Positions 33,570 through 41,657 of a stretch of DNA of 64,000 bases are shown piece after piece. Every line of letters starts with the position of its first letter. The first letter of the stretch is position 1. The notes under the pieces are model-generated. The model saw only the letters and a program-made list of their open reading frames with translations. It ran no database searches and was not told where the DNA came from. The DNA comes from JACJWR01 sp963752505 (lineage in GTDB: Bacteria > Actinomycetota > Actinomycetes > S36-B12 > UBA10799), in the NCBI GenBank assembly GCA_963752505.1, contig CAVVYM010000004.1:247697-311696 (forward strand), in the 5' to 3' direction. The translations under genes were made by a program, and so were the position numbers.

Positions 33570-34454
33570 ATGGAGGCACCCCCGCGCCTGACCGTCGGAG
33601 TGGTGGGGGTGGGTAGGGCGGGCTCGGTGCTTGCCGCCGCGCTGGACCGCGCGGGCCATCGAGTGGTGGCAGCCCACGCGGTATCCGACACCAGCCGCCT
33701 ACGCGCTGAAGCGCTTGTTCCAGGCGCTGCTCTGATGTCGGTTCCCGAAGTGCTGCGCACCGCCGAACTCGTCCTGGTGACGGTGCCCGACGACGTGCTG
33801 CCGGGGTTCATCGCCGGGGTAGTCGATGCCGGGCACATCCAACCCGGTCAATTCCTCGTGCACGCCAGTGGCCGCTACGGCACCTCAGTCTTGGAGCCGG
33901 CCACGCGCGCCGGCGCCCTGCCGTTGGCACTGCACCCGGTGATGACCCTCACCGGGACGAGTCTTGACCTGACCAGGTTGGCCGGCTGCCCGTTCGGCGT
34001 CACGTCACCGGCGGTGCTCCGCCCAGTCGCCGAGGCGCTCGTGGTGGAGATGGGCGGCGAACCGGTGTGGGTGGCGGAGGAGGATCGGGCGCTATATCAC
34101 GCAGCTTTGGCGAATGCTTCGAACCATCTCATTACGCTGGTCGCGCAGTCGATGGACCTGCTGCACCGAGCCGGCGTCTCGGACCCGGGTCGCATGCTCG
34201 GCCCGCTGATGTCGGCGAGCCTGGACAACGCCCTACGCCATGGCGATCCGGCGCTCACCGGCCCTGTGGTGCGCGGGGACGCCGCCACCGTAGAGAAGCA
34301 TCTGCAGTCATTGGCCAAAGTGTCAGGCGAGTCCCGGACGGCGTATCTCGCGATGGCCAGGCTCACCGCCGATCGCGCGTTGGCTGCGGGGCTGCTGCCG
34401 ACGCACAAAGCCGAGGCACTGTTGGACGTGTTGGCGAAAGGTGACCAGGTTTGA
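33570..34454 (+). CDS. Rossmann-fold DUF2520 protein, pantothenate-linked
   Basis: The 294-residue protein begins with a dinucleotide-binding loop (VGVVGVGRAGSVLAAAL), followed by an all-alpha domain with the conserved HPVMTLTG and HAALANASNHLITLV segments. DUF2520 genes sit directly before panC in many actinobacteria (Rv3603c position), so a ketopantoate-reductase-like role has been suggested; this is inference. ATG 33570 is chosen over the overlapping GTG 33567; AAAGGGG lies upstream. It overlaps panC by 14 bases. Confidence 0.88.
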   Translation: MEAPPRLTVGVVGVGRAGSVLAAALDRAGHRVVAAHAVSDTSRLRAEALVPGAALMSVPEVLRTAELVLVTVPDDVLPGFIAGVVDAGHIQPGQFLVHASGRYGTSVLEPATRAGALPLALHPVMTLTGTSLDLTRLAGCPFGVTSPAVLRPVAEALVVEMGGEPVWVAEEDRALYHAALANASNHLITLVAQSMDLLHRAGVSDPGRMLGPLMSASLDNALRHGDPALTGPVVRGDAATVEKHLQSLAKVSGESRTAYLAMARLTADRALAAGLLPTHKAEALLDVLAKGDQV

Positions 34455-35289
34455 ATCAGCCCAAGGTCGTGCGGGCATCTCCGAACTACGCGATCTCCCC
34501 CGCCGCCCACGAGCGGTTGTCATGACGATGGGCGCTCTGCACGCGGGGCACCTGAGTCTGATGGCCAAGGCCCGCGAACTCGTGGGTCCGGCCGGGGAGG
34601 TGTGGGTGACGATTTTTGTCAACCCGCTGCAGTTCGGCGAGGGGGAGGACTTCGACGCCTATCCGCGCACGCTCGCCACCGATCTCGCCGCGTGCGCCGA
34701 GCGCGGTGTTGACGTGGTTTTCGCTCCGGCGGCCAGCGAGCTTTACCCCGAAGGGCGACCGCAGACCCGGGTGATGCCGGGAGCCGCTGCGGCGGACCTG
34801 GAATCCGACCATCGACCCGACCACTTCGTTGGCGTGCTGACGGTGGTCCTCAAACTGCTCAACATCACCAGCCCGGATATCGCGGTGTTCGGGGAAAAGG
34901 ACTACCAACAGTTCGTGCTCATCCGCACCATGGTGGCGGACTTCGACCTGCCGGTGACCGTGATCGGGGTGCCCACCGCGCGGGAGGCCGACGGCCTCGC
35001 TCGGTCGTCGCGCAACGCGTATCTTTCGGCGGCACATCGCCGGGTCGCCGTCGCCGTACCGCGTAGCCTTTCCGCGGCGCAGTCTGCGGCCCGCGACGGT
35101 GCGAACGCCGCGGAGGTGCTGGCCGCTGCCCGTGCCGAACTCGACGACGTGGAGGTCGACTACCTCGAACTGCGGTCACCTGATCTCGCACCCGCACCGG
35201 CGGTCGGAGCCGCCCGCCTGCTGGTCGCCGTCCGACTCGGCGGCACCAGACTGCTCGACAACTGCGCTATTGAATTGAGGCCCACATGA
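34441..35289 (+). CDS. panC: pantothenate synthetase
   Basis: The 282-residue ligase joins pantoate and beta-alanine using ATP. The HIGH-like motif is TMGALHAGH, and the later signature is FGEKDYQQ with RSSRNAYLS. The GTG start lies inside the end of the DUF2520 gene and the stop overlaps the nadB ATG, so the genes are coupled. panD, which supplies beta-alanine and follows panC in mycobacteria, is not in this window. Confidence 0.96.
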   Translation: MTRFESAQGRAGISELRDLPRRPRAVVMTMGALHAGHLSLMAKARELVGPAGEVWVTIFVNPLQFGEGEDFDAYPRTLATDLAACAERGVDVVFAPAASELYPEGRPQTRVMPGAAAADLESDHRPDHFVGVLTVVLKLLNITSPDIAVFGEKDYQQFVLIRTMVADFDLPVTVIGVPTAREADGLARSSRNAYLSAAHRRVAVAVPRSLSAAQSAARDGANAAEVLAAARAELDDVEVDYLELRSPDLAPAPAVGAARLLVAVRLGGTRLLDNCAIELRPT

Positions 35290-36950
35290 GCGGTGCCCTC
35301 CGGGTGCCCCCCGCGCTGCTCGCACCCACCCCCGGCTGGATCCGTAGTGCGGACGTGATCGTGGTGGGGTCCGGAATCGCCGGCCTCGCGGTTGCCATGC
35401 ATGCCAGGCGGGCTGGACTGTCGGTGCTCGTGGTCACCAAGTCCTACGTCACCGCAGGTTCCACGGCCTGGGCCCAAGGCGGGATCGCGGCGGCACTTGC
35501 CGACGATGATTCGCCCGCCGCGCACCGGCACGACACGTTGGTCGCAGGCGCGGGGCTGTGCGACGTATCCGCGGTGGACGTGCTCGTCAACGACGGTCCC
35601 CGTGCGATCAACGACCTGTTGGCCTGGGGCACGCAGTTCGACCGGGATTCGGCTGGCGGCCTGGCCCTCACCCGGGAGGGAGGGCACCACCGGCGCCGGA
35701 TCGCCCACGCCGGCGGTGACGCGACGGGCGCGGAGATCGTCCGGGCCATGGTGGCCGAGGTGGCCGAGAACCCGGGTATCACCGTCATCGAGCACGCACT
35801 TGCGTTGGACCTGCTCGTGGATGCCCGTGGCAACGCCCAAGGAATCACCCTGCACGTGATCGGCGAAGGCCAGCAGGATGGGGTCGGCGCCGTGCTGGCG
35901 CCCGCGGTGGTGCTGGCGACCGGCGGTATCGGCCAAGTCTTCAACGCTTCGACGAACCCCACGGTGGCCACCGGCGATGGCGTCGGATTGGGCATGCGTG
36001 GCGGAGCCATCGCCGCGGACATGGAGTTCATCCAGTTCCATCCGACGGTGCTGTGGACCGGCGGCGAGGCGATGGGGCAACAGCCGTTGGTATCCGAGGC
36101 GGTGCGTGGCGAAGGCGCCTACCTGGTCGACGACGCCGGGGTGCGGTTCATGGTCGACGAGCATCCGCTGGCTGACCTCGCCCCGCGCGATGTGGTGGCC
36201 AAGGCGATCATGCGGCGCGTGCGGGCCAGCGGGGCCGAACACGTGTGGCTTGATGGTCGCCACCTATCCGAGGAGATGTGGACGCAGCGCTTCCCCACGA
36301 TCCTCGCCAGCACGAAGGCCCACGGCATCGATCCGGTGCACGACTTGGTGCCGGTGGGCCCGGCGCAGCATTACACCTCGGGTGGCTTGCGCACGGACAC
36401 GTGGGGCCGCACCAACGTCGGCGGCCTATTCGCCTGCGGCGAGTGCTCCTGCACGGGGGTTCACGGGGCCAACCGGCTCGCCTCCAACTCACTGCTCGAG
36501 GGCCTGGTGTTCGCCGACCGGATCGGCCAGCTGCTGGCAGCCGGCCTGCCAGCACGCCGCGAGCCGGTGGGACCGCACTTGCGGGCTGATCTCGTGGCAG
36601 CTGATGCTCGGCCGGCGCTGCAGCAAGCCATGACCGACGGGGTATCCGTACTGCGGTCCGAGGACTCCATCGCCACCGCACAGTCGCGGCTCGCCGCGCT
36701 GCCCCGCGGGGGCGAGCCCAACACCGCCTCGTGGGAAACCACGAACCTGCTGACGGTGGCGAGCGCCATCGCCGCCGGTGCCCGCTTGCGACAGGAGACG
36801 CGCGGTTCGCATTGGCGGGAGGACTTCAGCGAGCGTGACGATGACCATTGGCGCCGTCGGGTGCTCACCCGGCTACGCCCCGATGGGAGCGTGGCGGTTG
36901 ACTACGAACCAGTGGTGGCCCCCATCGACGAGGCAGCACAGGAAGGTTGA
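35286..36950 (+). CDS. nadB: L-aspartate oxidase
   Basis: The 554-residue flavoprotein oxidises aspartate to iminoaspartate, the first step of de novo NAD synthesis. The FAD motif is VIVVGSGIAGLAVA. The conserved AWAQGGIAAA, the quinone-side EFIQFHPTVLW and the ECSCTGVHGANRLASNSLLEG region are all present. The quinolinate synthase gene nadA is not adjacent; nadC follows. The ATG overlaps the panC stop. Confidence 0.96.
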   Translation: MSGALRVPPALLAPTPGWIRSADVIVVGSGIAGLAVAMHARRAGLSVLVVTKSYVTAGSTAWAQGGIAAALADDDSPAAHRHDTLVAGAGLCDVSAVDVLVNDGPRAINDLLAWGTQFDRDSAGGLALTREGGHHRRRIAHAGGDATGAEIVRAMVAEVAENPGITVIEHALALDLLVDARGNAQGITLHVIGEGQQDGVGAVLAPAVVLATGGIGQVFNASTNPTVATGDGVGLGMRGGAIAADMEFIQFHPTVLWTGGEAMGQQPLVSEAVRGEGAYLVDDAGVRFMVDEHPLADLAPRDVVAKAIMRRVRASGAEHVWLDGRHLSEEMWTQRFPTILASTKAHGIDPVHDLVPVGPAQHYTSGGLRTDTWGRTNVGGLFACGECSCTGVHGANRLASNSLLEGLVFADRIGQLLAAGLPARREPVGPHLRADLVAADARPALQQAMTDGVSVLRSEDSIATAQSRLAALPRGGEPNTASWETTNLLTVASAIAAGARLRQETRGSHWREDFSERDDDHWRRRVLTRLRPDGSVAVDYEPVVAPIDEAAQEG

Positions 36951-36951
36951 G

Positions 36952-37833
36952 ATGACTACGGCAACAACCGATCACGCCGACGCACTTGAGGCCGCCGGGA
37001 TCAGCCGGGACGACCTCCTCGACCTTGCCGACCGTACCCTGGCCGAGGACCTCGCCGGCGGCATCGATGTCACGACGGCGGCCACCGTGGCCCCAGACCA
37101 CGTCAGTGCTCTGGACTTCGTGGCACGTGGACCGGGCACGGTGGCGGGATTGCCGGTGGCAGCGGTCGTGCTCGAACGCAGTGGCGACGTAGCGGTGACC
37201 CTCGCGGCGACCGACGGGGACGTGGTCGTTCCCGGCCAACTCGTGCTCACCGCGGTGGGCCCCACCCATGCGCTGTTGACCGCTGAGCGCTCGGCGCTCA
37301 ATCTGCTCGGGCACCTGTCCGGGGTTGCCACTGCGACCGCCGAGTGGGCCGGGCAGTTGACAGGATCGGGCGCTCAGGTGCGCGACACCCGCAAGACCAC
37401 GCCCGGCCTGCGGGTGCTGGAGAAGTACGCCGTGCGCTGCGGGGGTGGGGTCAACCACCGCATGAGCCTGTCGGACGCTGCGCTTGTCAAGGACAATCAT
37501 GTGCTCGCCGCCGGTGGGGTCGCCGCCGCCTTCCAGGCTGTGCGGGACCAGTTCCCCGGTGTTCCGGTGGAGATCGAGGTTGATTCGCTGGCCCAGCTCG
37601 AGGAGGCGCTCGGAGCCGGGGCCGACGTTGTGCTGCTCGACAACTTCACGGTCCCGCAGATGGTTGAAGCGGTGAGGCTCAACGCCGGACGGGCCACCCT
37701 AGAGGCATCCGGCGGGTTGACTTTGACCGATGCGCCTGCGGTCGCGCGGACTGGCGTGGATTATGTAGCCGTCGGTGCCTTGACCCACTCTGCGCCGGTT
37801 CTCGACATCGGTGCTGACCTAAGAGAGATCTGA
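36952..37833 (+). CDS. nadC: nicotinate-nucleotide pyrophosphorylase (carboxylating)
   Basis: The 293-residue enzyme converts quinolinate and PRPP to nicotinate mononucleotide. The conserved DTRKTTPGLR, GGGVNHR and KDNHV segments are visible, as is EASGG near the end. The ATG at 36952 has GAAGG just upstream and is 1 base past the nadB stop. coaX follows after 4 bases. Confidence 0.96.
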   Translation: MTTATTDHADALEAAGISRDDLLDLADRTLAEDLAGGIDVTTAATVAPDHVSALDFVARGPGTVAGLPVAAVVLERSGDVAVTLAATDGDVVVPGQLVLTAVGPTHALLTAERSALNLLGHLSGVATATAEWAGQLTGSGAQVRDTRKTTPGLRVLEKYAVRCGGGVNHRMSLSDAALVKDNHVLAAGGVAAAFQAVRDQFPGVPVEIEVDSLAQLEEALGAGADVVLLDNFTVPQMVEAVRLNAGRATLEASGGLTLTDAPAVARTGVDYVAVGALTHSAPVLDIGADLREI

Positions 37834-37837
37834 TCAG

Positions 37838-38599
37838 ATGCTGCTCGCAATCGACGTTGGAAACACCAACACCGTGCTGGGATTGTTCGAGGGTGACCGG
37901 TTGGTGGATTCTTTCCGTATCAAAACCGATCCGCGATCCACCGCCGACGAGATGATGCTGACATTTCGCGGCCTCCTGGGCAGCACCCCCATCACGGGCG
38001 TTTCGATGTGTTCCACGGTGCCAGCGGTGCTGCACGAAATGCGCGCAATGCTGGCCACCTACTACGGCGAGGTTCCGCGCATCATCGTCGAACCCGGCGT
38101 GAAGACCGGCGTGCAGGTGCTTACGGACAATCCCAAGGAGGTGGGCGCCGATCGCATCGTCAATACGCTTGCGGCCCATCACCTCTTCGGTGGCCCGTGC
38201 GTGGTGGTTGACTTCGGCACGTCGACCAATCTGGACGTGGTTTCGGCGACCGGGGATTTTCTCGGCGGTGCCCTGGCTCCCGGTATTCAGATTTCCCTTG
38301 ATGCGTTGTCCGCGCGGGCGGCGCAATTGCGCAAGGTGGAACTCGTACGGCCTCGAAGCGTGATTGGCAAGAACACCGTTGAAGCCCTGCAATCAGGTGC
38401 GCTGTATGGTTTCGCCGGCCAAGTCGATGGCTTGGTGGATCGCATCAAGAGCGAAGTCTCGGGCGTGCGAGATGTGATCGCCACGGGAGGTTTGGCCGAG
38501 GTTGTGGTGCCCGAATCGCGCGCGATAACCGCCCACCGGCCAGAACTCACCCTCATCGGGCTGGCGCTGGTATTCGCCAAGAACATGTCCGCGCCGTGA
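37838..38599 (+). CDS. coaX: type III pantothenate kinase
   Basis: The 253-residue enzyme phosphorylates pantothenate, the first step of CoA synthesis. The phosphate loop DVGNTNT, the PNPKEVGADRIVN-like segment (here DNPKEVGADRIVN) and the DFGTSTN motif define the type III family. It links the panC product to CoA and closes the biosynthetic part of the operon. The stop overlaps the GNAT gene start. Confidence 0.96.
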   Translation: MLLAIDVGNTNTVLGLFEGDRLVDSFRIKTDPRSTADEMMLTFRGLLGSTPITGVSMCSTVPAVLHEMRAMLATYYGEVPRIIVEPGVKTGVQVLTDNPKEVGADRIVNTLAAHHLFGGPCVVVDFGTSTNLDVVSATGDFLGGALAPGIQISLDALSARAAQLRKVELVRPRSVIGKNTVEALQSGALYGFAGQVDGLVDRIKSEVSGVRDVIATGGLAEVVVPESRAITAHRPELTLIGLALVFAKNMSAP

Positions 38600-39153
38600 G
38601 CGAGCAATCCCCGTTCTCCGACCGAGTGGCCGCTCGCCCGGCGATTGGCCCGGCGGTGATGATTCGCACGGCGACCACGGCAGACGTCCCCGGGATTCGG
38701 ACCCTGGTGGATCGCTACACGGCCAGCAGACACCTGCTGGCGAAGGCCACCGTGACGCTCTACGAGGACGTCCAGGAGTTCATGGTGGCGCAGGCTGGCG
38801 ACACGGTGGTGGGCTGCGGTGCGCTACACGTGATGTGGGAGGACCTAGCGGAGGTCCGCACCCTTGCCGTGCACCCGTCGGTGGCCGGACGTGGCGTTGG
38901 GGGAGCCCTGCTGGAGGCGCTCCTCTCACGCGCTGATGCCCTGGGGGTTGAAAAGGTGTTCTGTTTGACTTTCGAAAAGGAATTCTTCAGCCGACGCGGG
39001 TTTGAGGAGATCGAGGGTGCCCCCGTTTCCCATGAGGTTTTCGGTCAGCTGCTTCAGTCATATGACGAAGGCGTGGCAGAGTTCCTCGACTTGGAACGGG
39101 CGAAGCCGAATACGCTGGGTAATCACAGAATGCTCCGAGTAAAGCGAAAGTAA
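38596..39153 (+). CDS. GNAT N-acetyltransferase, amino-acid (N-acetylglutamate synthase-like) type
   Basis: The 185-residue protein has the acetyl-CoA-binding motif VHPSVAGRGVGGALLE and an aromatic-rich C-terminal half (FEKEFFSRRGFEEIEG). This resembles the short, actinobacterial ArgA (Rv2747-type) enzymes, which acetylate glutamate or glutamine for arginine synthesis. The exact substrate is not certain. The GTG start overlaps the coaX stop by 4 bases; an internal ATG at residue 22 is a possible alternative because the conserved part starts there (MIRTATTADVPGIRTLV). Confidence 0.85.
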   Translation: MSEQSPFSDRVAARPAIGPAVMIRTATTADVPGIRTLVDRYTASRHLLAKATVTLYEDVQEFMVAQAGDTVVGCGALHVMWEDLAEVRTLAVHPSVAGRGVGGALLEALLSRADALGVEKVFCLTFEKEFFSRRGFEEIEGAPVSHEVFGQLLQSYDEGVAEFLDLERAKPNTLGNHRMLRVKRK

Positions 39154-39337
39154 CTCTGTGCGATTCGCATGACCTGCCTACACAAACCTCTGATGTATGG
39201 GTATGATCATGATCAACTTCTTGTGCTGTTTTCCGCAGGAAACATATGGGGATGAGCGCCTGGGAAGTGAAAACCGTACTGTTGAGTGCCGGGGGGCTAC
39301 TCATCAGTCCGACCCGACTCACAGAAAGCACACACAC
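39154..39337 (+). promoter_or_regulatory. AT-richer regulatory region before lsr2
   Basis: The 184-base gap is visibly richer in A and T than its surroundings. TATGAT (39202-39207) resembles a -10 box and CATATG (39243-39248) is a second candidate, about 16 bases after TTGTGC. Since Lsr2 binds AT-rich DNA, this is the likely place for autoregulation. The predicted message has a leader of more than 80 bases. Confidence 0.4.
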
Positions 39338-39673
39338 ATGGCGATTCGTACGCAGACAATCCTGGTGGACGACCTCGACGGCTCCGAAGCAGCAGAAACC
39401 GTCACGTTCGGATTAGGCGGCGACAACTACGAGATCGACCTCACCGAGGAGAACGCGGCGGTTCTGCGCGAGCTGCTCGCGCCCTATGTGGAGGTTGCCC
39501 GGCGTGTCCCCGCTCGGCGTGGCGGCCGCGGCCGTCGAGGCAAAGCCGACGGGGGCGGGGCCGCATCCCGCAGCGCCGAGATCCGCGCCTGGGCCAACGC
39601 GAACGGCGTTCCGGTGAGCAGTCGCGGCCGAATCTCCGCCGACGTCGTCGCCGCCTACGAGGCCGCCAACTAA
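39338..39673 (+). CDS. lsr2: Lsr2 nucleoid-associated protein
   Basis: This is the 111-residue, H-NS-like silencer of AT-rich DNA. The N-terminal oligomerisation domain is at residues 1-60 (the LVDDLDGSEAAETVTFGLGG region). A basic linker (RRGGRGRRGKADGGG) leads to the C-terminal DNA-binding helix pair ending with the AT-hook-like SSRGRI. The ATG at 39338 gives the family N-terminus MAIRTQTILVDDLDG; the upstream in-frame extension is not conserved. It lies between the CoA/NAD operon and pgm; lsr2 next to clpC is common in actinobacteria, but here pgm is inserted between them. Confidence 0.96.
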   Translation: MAIRTQTILVDDLDGSEAAETVTFGLGGDNYEIDLTEENAAVLRELLAPYVEVARRVPARRGGRGRRGKADGGGAASRSAEIRAWANANGVPVSSRGRISADVVAAYEAAN

Positions 39674-39738
39674 CGCTTCCTGCCACGGTCTGGCGATGAC
39701 CGGGGCGCCGGATGGGCGCCGGATGGGATGGACCGCCG

Positions 39739-41373
39739 TTAGGCCAGGGCGGAGTCGACGACCTCCTTGGCCGACTCCTGGATTTGGGTCAGGTGGTCGA
39801 GGCCGAGGAAACTTTCGGCGTAGATCTTGTACACATCCTCGGTGCCGGACGGGCGGGCCGCGAACCAGCCGTTCTCTGTGGTCACCTTGAGGCCGCCGAT
39901 GGGCGCGTCGTTTCCGGGCGCGCGGGTGAGGATGGCGGTGATCGGTTCACCGGCCAACTCCGTCGAGGTCACATCCGCCGGGGTGAGATTCGCGAGCTTG
40001 GCCTTCTGCGGTCGGGTGGCGGGGGCGTCGACGCGGGCATACACCGGGTCGCCGTACTGCTCGGTCAGCCGGGCGTAGTGTTCGCTGGGGCTCTGCCCGG
40101 TGCGTCCGCGGATCTCGGACGCGAGCAGGGCCATGATCATGCCGTCCTTGTCGGTGGTCCACACCGAGCCGTCGAGGCGGAGGAACGACGCCCCTGCCGA
40201 TTCCTCCCCGCCGAATCCGATGGACCCGTCGATGAGTCCGGGCACGAACCATTTGAAGCCCACCGGCACCTCCACCAAGCGACGTCCGAGTCCAGCGGTC
40301 ACCCGGTCGATCATCGACGAGCTCACCAGGGTCTTGCCCACGCCGGCGTCCGCGGCCCAGCCTGAGCGGTTCGAGTAGAGGTACTCGATCGCCACGGCGA
40401 GGAAGTGGTTCGGGTTCATGAGGCCATGATCCGGCGTCACGATGCCGTGCCGGTCGGCGTCGGTGTCGTTGCCCGTCGCGATGTCGAAGAGGTCCCGCTT
40501 GCCCACCAGCGACGCCATTGCGCTCGGCGACGAGCAGTCCATTCGAATCTTGCCGTCCCAGTCCAAGGTCATGAAACGGAACGTGGAGTCCACCAGCGGG
40601 TTCACAACGGTGAGGTCGAGGTCGTAGCGATCCGCGATTGCACCCCAGTAGTGCACCGCGGCACCCCCGAGCGGGTCGGCGCCGATTTTGACGCCGCGGA
40701 TGACGTCCATGTCCAGCACGGTCGACAGCGCCGCGACGTAGGCGTCCTTGAAGTCGTAGGTGCCTGTGGTCTCGGCCGCGAGTGCCTGACTCAGCGGGAT
40801 GCGCTTGATCCCGGCCCCGCCCGCCCGCAGGATCTCGTTGGCGCGGTCTTGGATCCATTTGGTGACGTCGGTGTCAGCCGGGCCGCCGTTGGGCGGGTTG
40901 TACTTGAATCCGCCGTCCCTCGGCGGGTTGTGGCTGGGCGTGATCACGATGCCGTCGGCCTTCCCGGAGTGGCCGCCGCCGTTGTACTCGAGGATCGCCA
41001 GTGACAACGCAGGAGTGGGCACGTAGTCGTCGTTGGTGTCAATCAACGTGGTGACGCCGTTGGCTGCAAGCACCTCCAACGCGGTGGCGTGAGCCGGCTC
41101 GCTCAGGGCGTGGCTATCGCGGCCGAGGAACAGCGGGCCGTCGTAGCCCTGGGCCGAGCGGAAGTCGCAGATCGCCTGCGTGGTGGCGGCGATGTGATCA
41201 TCGTTGAAGGCCGCATCGGACGCTGACCCGCGGTGTCCGCTGGTGCCGAAGAGCACCTGCTGCATCGGATCGGCCGGGTCCGGGTGAAGGGTGTAGTAAT
41301 CCGTGACCAGTTTGGCCAGGTCGACGAGTTCGGCAGGCTCTGCGAGTTGTCCGGCGCGCGGATTGTTGGTCAT
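39739..41373 (-). CDS. pgm: alpha-D-glucose phosphoglucomutase
   Basis: The 544-residue enzyme interconverts glucose-1- and glucose-6-phosphate, feeding glycogen and cell-wall sugar pathways. The phosphoserine loop is GIVITPSHNPPRDGG. The metal loop DTDADRHG, the sugar-binding FGGEESAGASF and the C-terminal phosphate-binding RPSGTED are all present. ATG 41373 is favoured over ATG 41382 because AGGA stands 8-11 bases upstream of it. It is convergent with lsr2, and the 65-base gap has only a short GGGCGCCGGAT direct repeat. Confidence 0.95.
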   Translation of the reverse strand: MTNNPRAGQLAEPAELVDLAKLVTDYYTLHPDPADPMQQVLFGTSGHRGSASDAAFNDDHIAATTQAICDFRSAQGYDGPLFLGRDSHALSEPAHATALEVLAANGVTTLIDTNDDYVPTPALSLAILEYNGGGHSGKADGIVITPSHNPPRDGGFKYNPPNGGPADTDVTKWIQDRANEILRAGGAGIKRIPLSQALAAETTGTYDFKDAYVAALSTVLDMDVIRGVKIGADPLGGAAVHYWGAIADRYDLDLTVVNPLVDSTFRFMTLDWDGKIRMDCSSPSAMASLVGKRDLFDIATGNDTDADRHGIVTPDHGLMNPNHFLAVAIEYLYSNRSGWAADAGVGKTLVSSSMIDRVTAGLGRRLVEVPVGFKWFVPGLIDGSIGFGGEESAGASFLRLDGSVWTTDKDGMIMALLASEIRGRTGQSPSEHYARLTEQYGDPVYARVDAPATRPQKAKLANLTPADVTSTELAGEPITAILTRAPGNDAPIGGLKVTTENGWFAARPSGTEDVYKIYAESFLGLDHLTQIQESAKEVVDSALA

Positions 41374-41419
41374 GGCCAACATCCTGCCGATCAGATCACC
41401 GGTTGTCCCGTCGATTGGA

Positions 41420-41461
41420 TCACCAGGTGCCAGGCGTGGGGGTCACCAGGTGCCAGGCGTG
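41420..41461. repeat. 23-base tandem repeat, two copies, upstream of clpC
   Basis: TCACCAGGTGCCAGGCGTG occurs at 41420-41438 and 41443-41461. The unit length equals that of the pair at 26330, but the sequences differ. It lies between the divergent pgm and clpC genes, about 200 bases before clpC. Confidence 0.85.
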
Positions 41462-41514
41462 CGCGGCCAGTGCCTCAGCGCCGGCCGCTGTGCTCGCGCA
41501 TTCCGTCCGGCGGC

Positions 41515-41530
41515 GTTCACCCTGCGCGAA
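41515..41530 (+). promoter_or_regulatory. possible ClgR-like operator before clpC
   Basis: GTTCAC-CCTGC-GCGAA fits the actinobacterial ClgR pattern GTTCGC-N5-GCG with one mismatch, and its ends form an imperfect palindrome. ClgR controls clp genes in Streptomyces and Corynebacterium. It lies about 130 bases before the clpC start. No experimental support; the match was made by eye. Confidence 0.35.
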
Positions 41531-41657
41531 TCTTGGAAGTGCCAGATGGACCCGCCGCGTTGTGGGGACGATGCTGGAGTCCTCGTGAGGGATTACAGTC
41601 ATCTCTCAAGAACCCACCCGAGCCCAGAGTGGGGCTGACCGAACATAGGAGCAGCGA

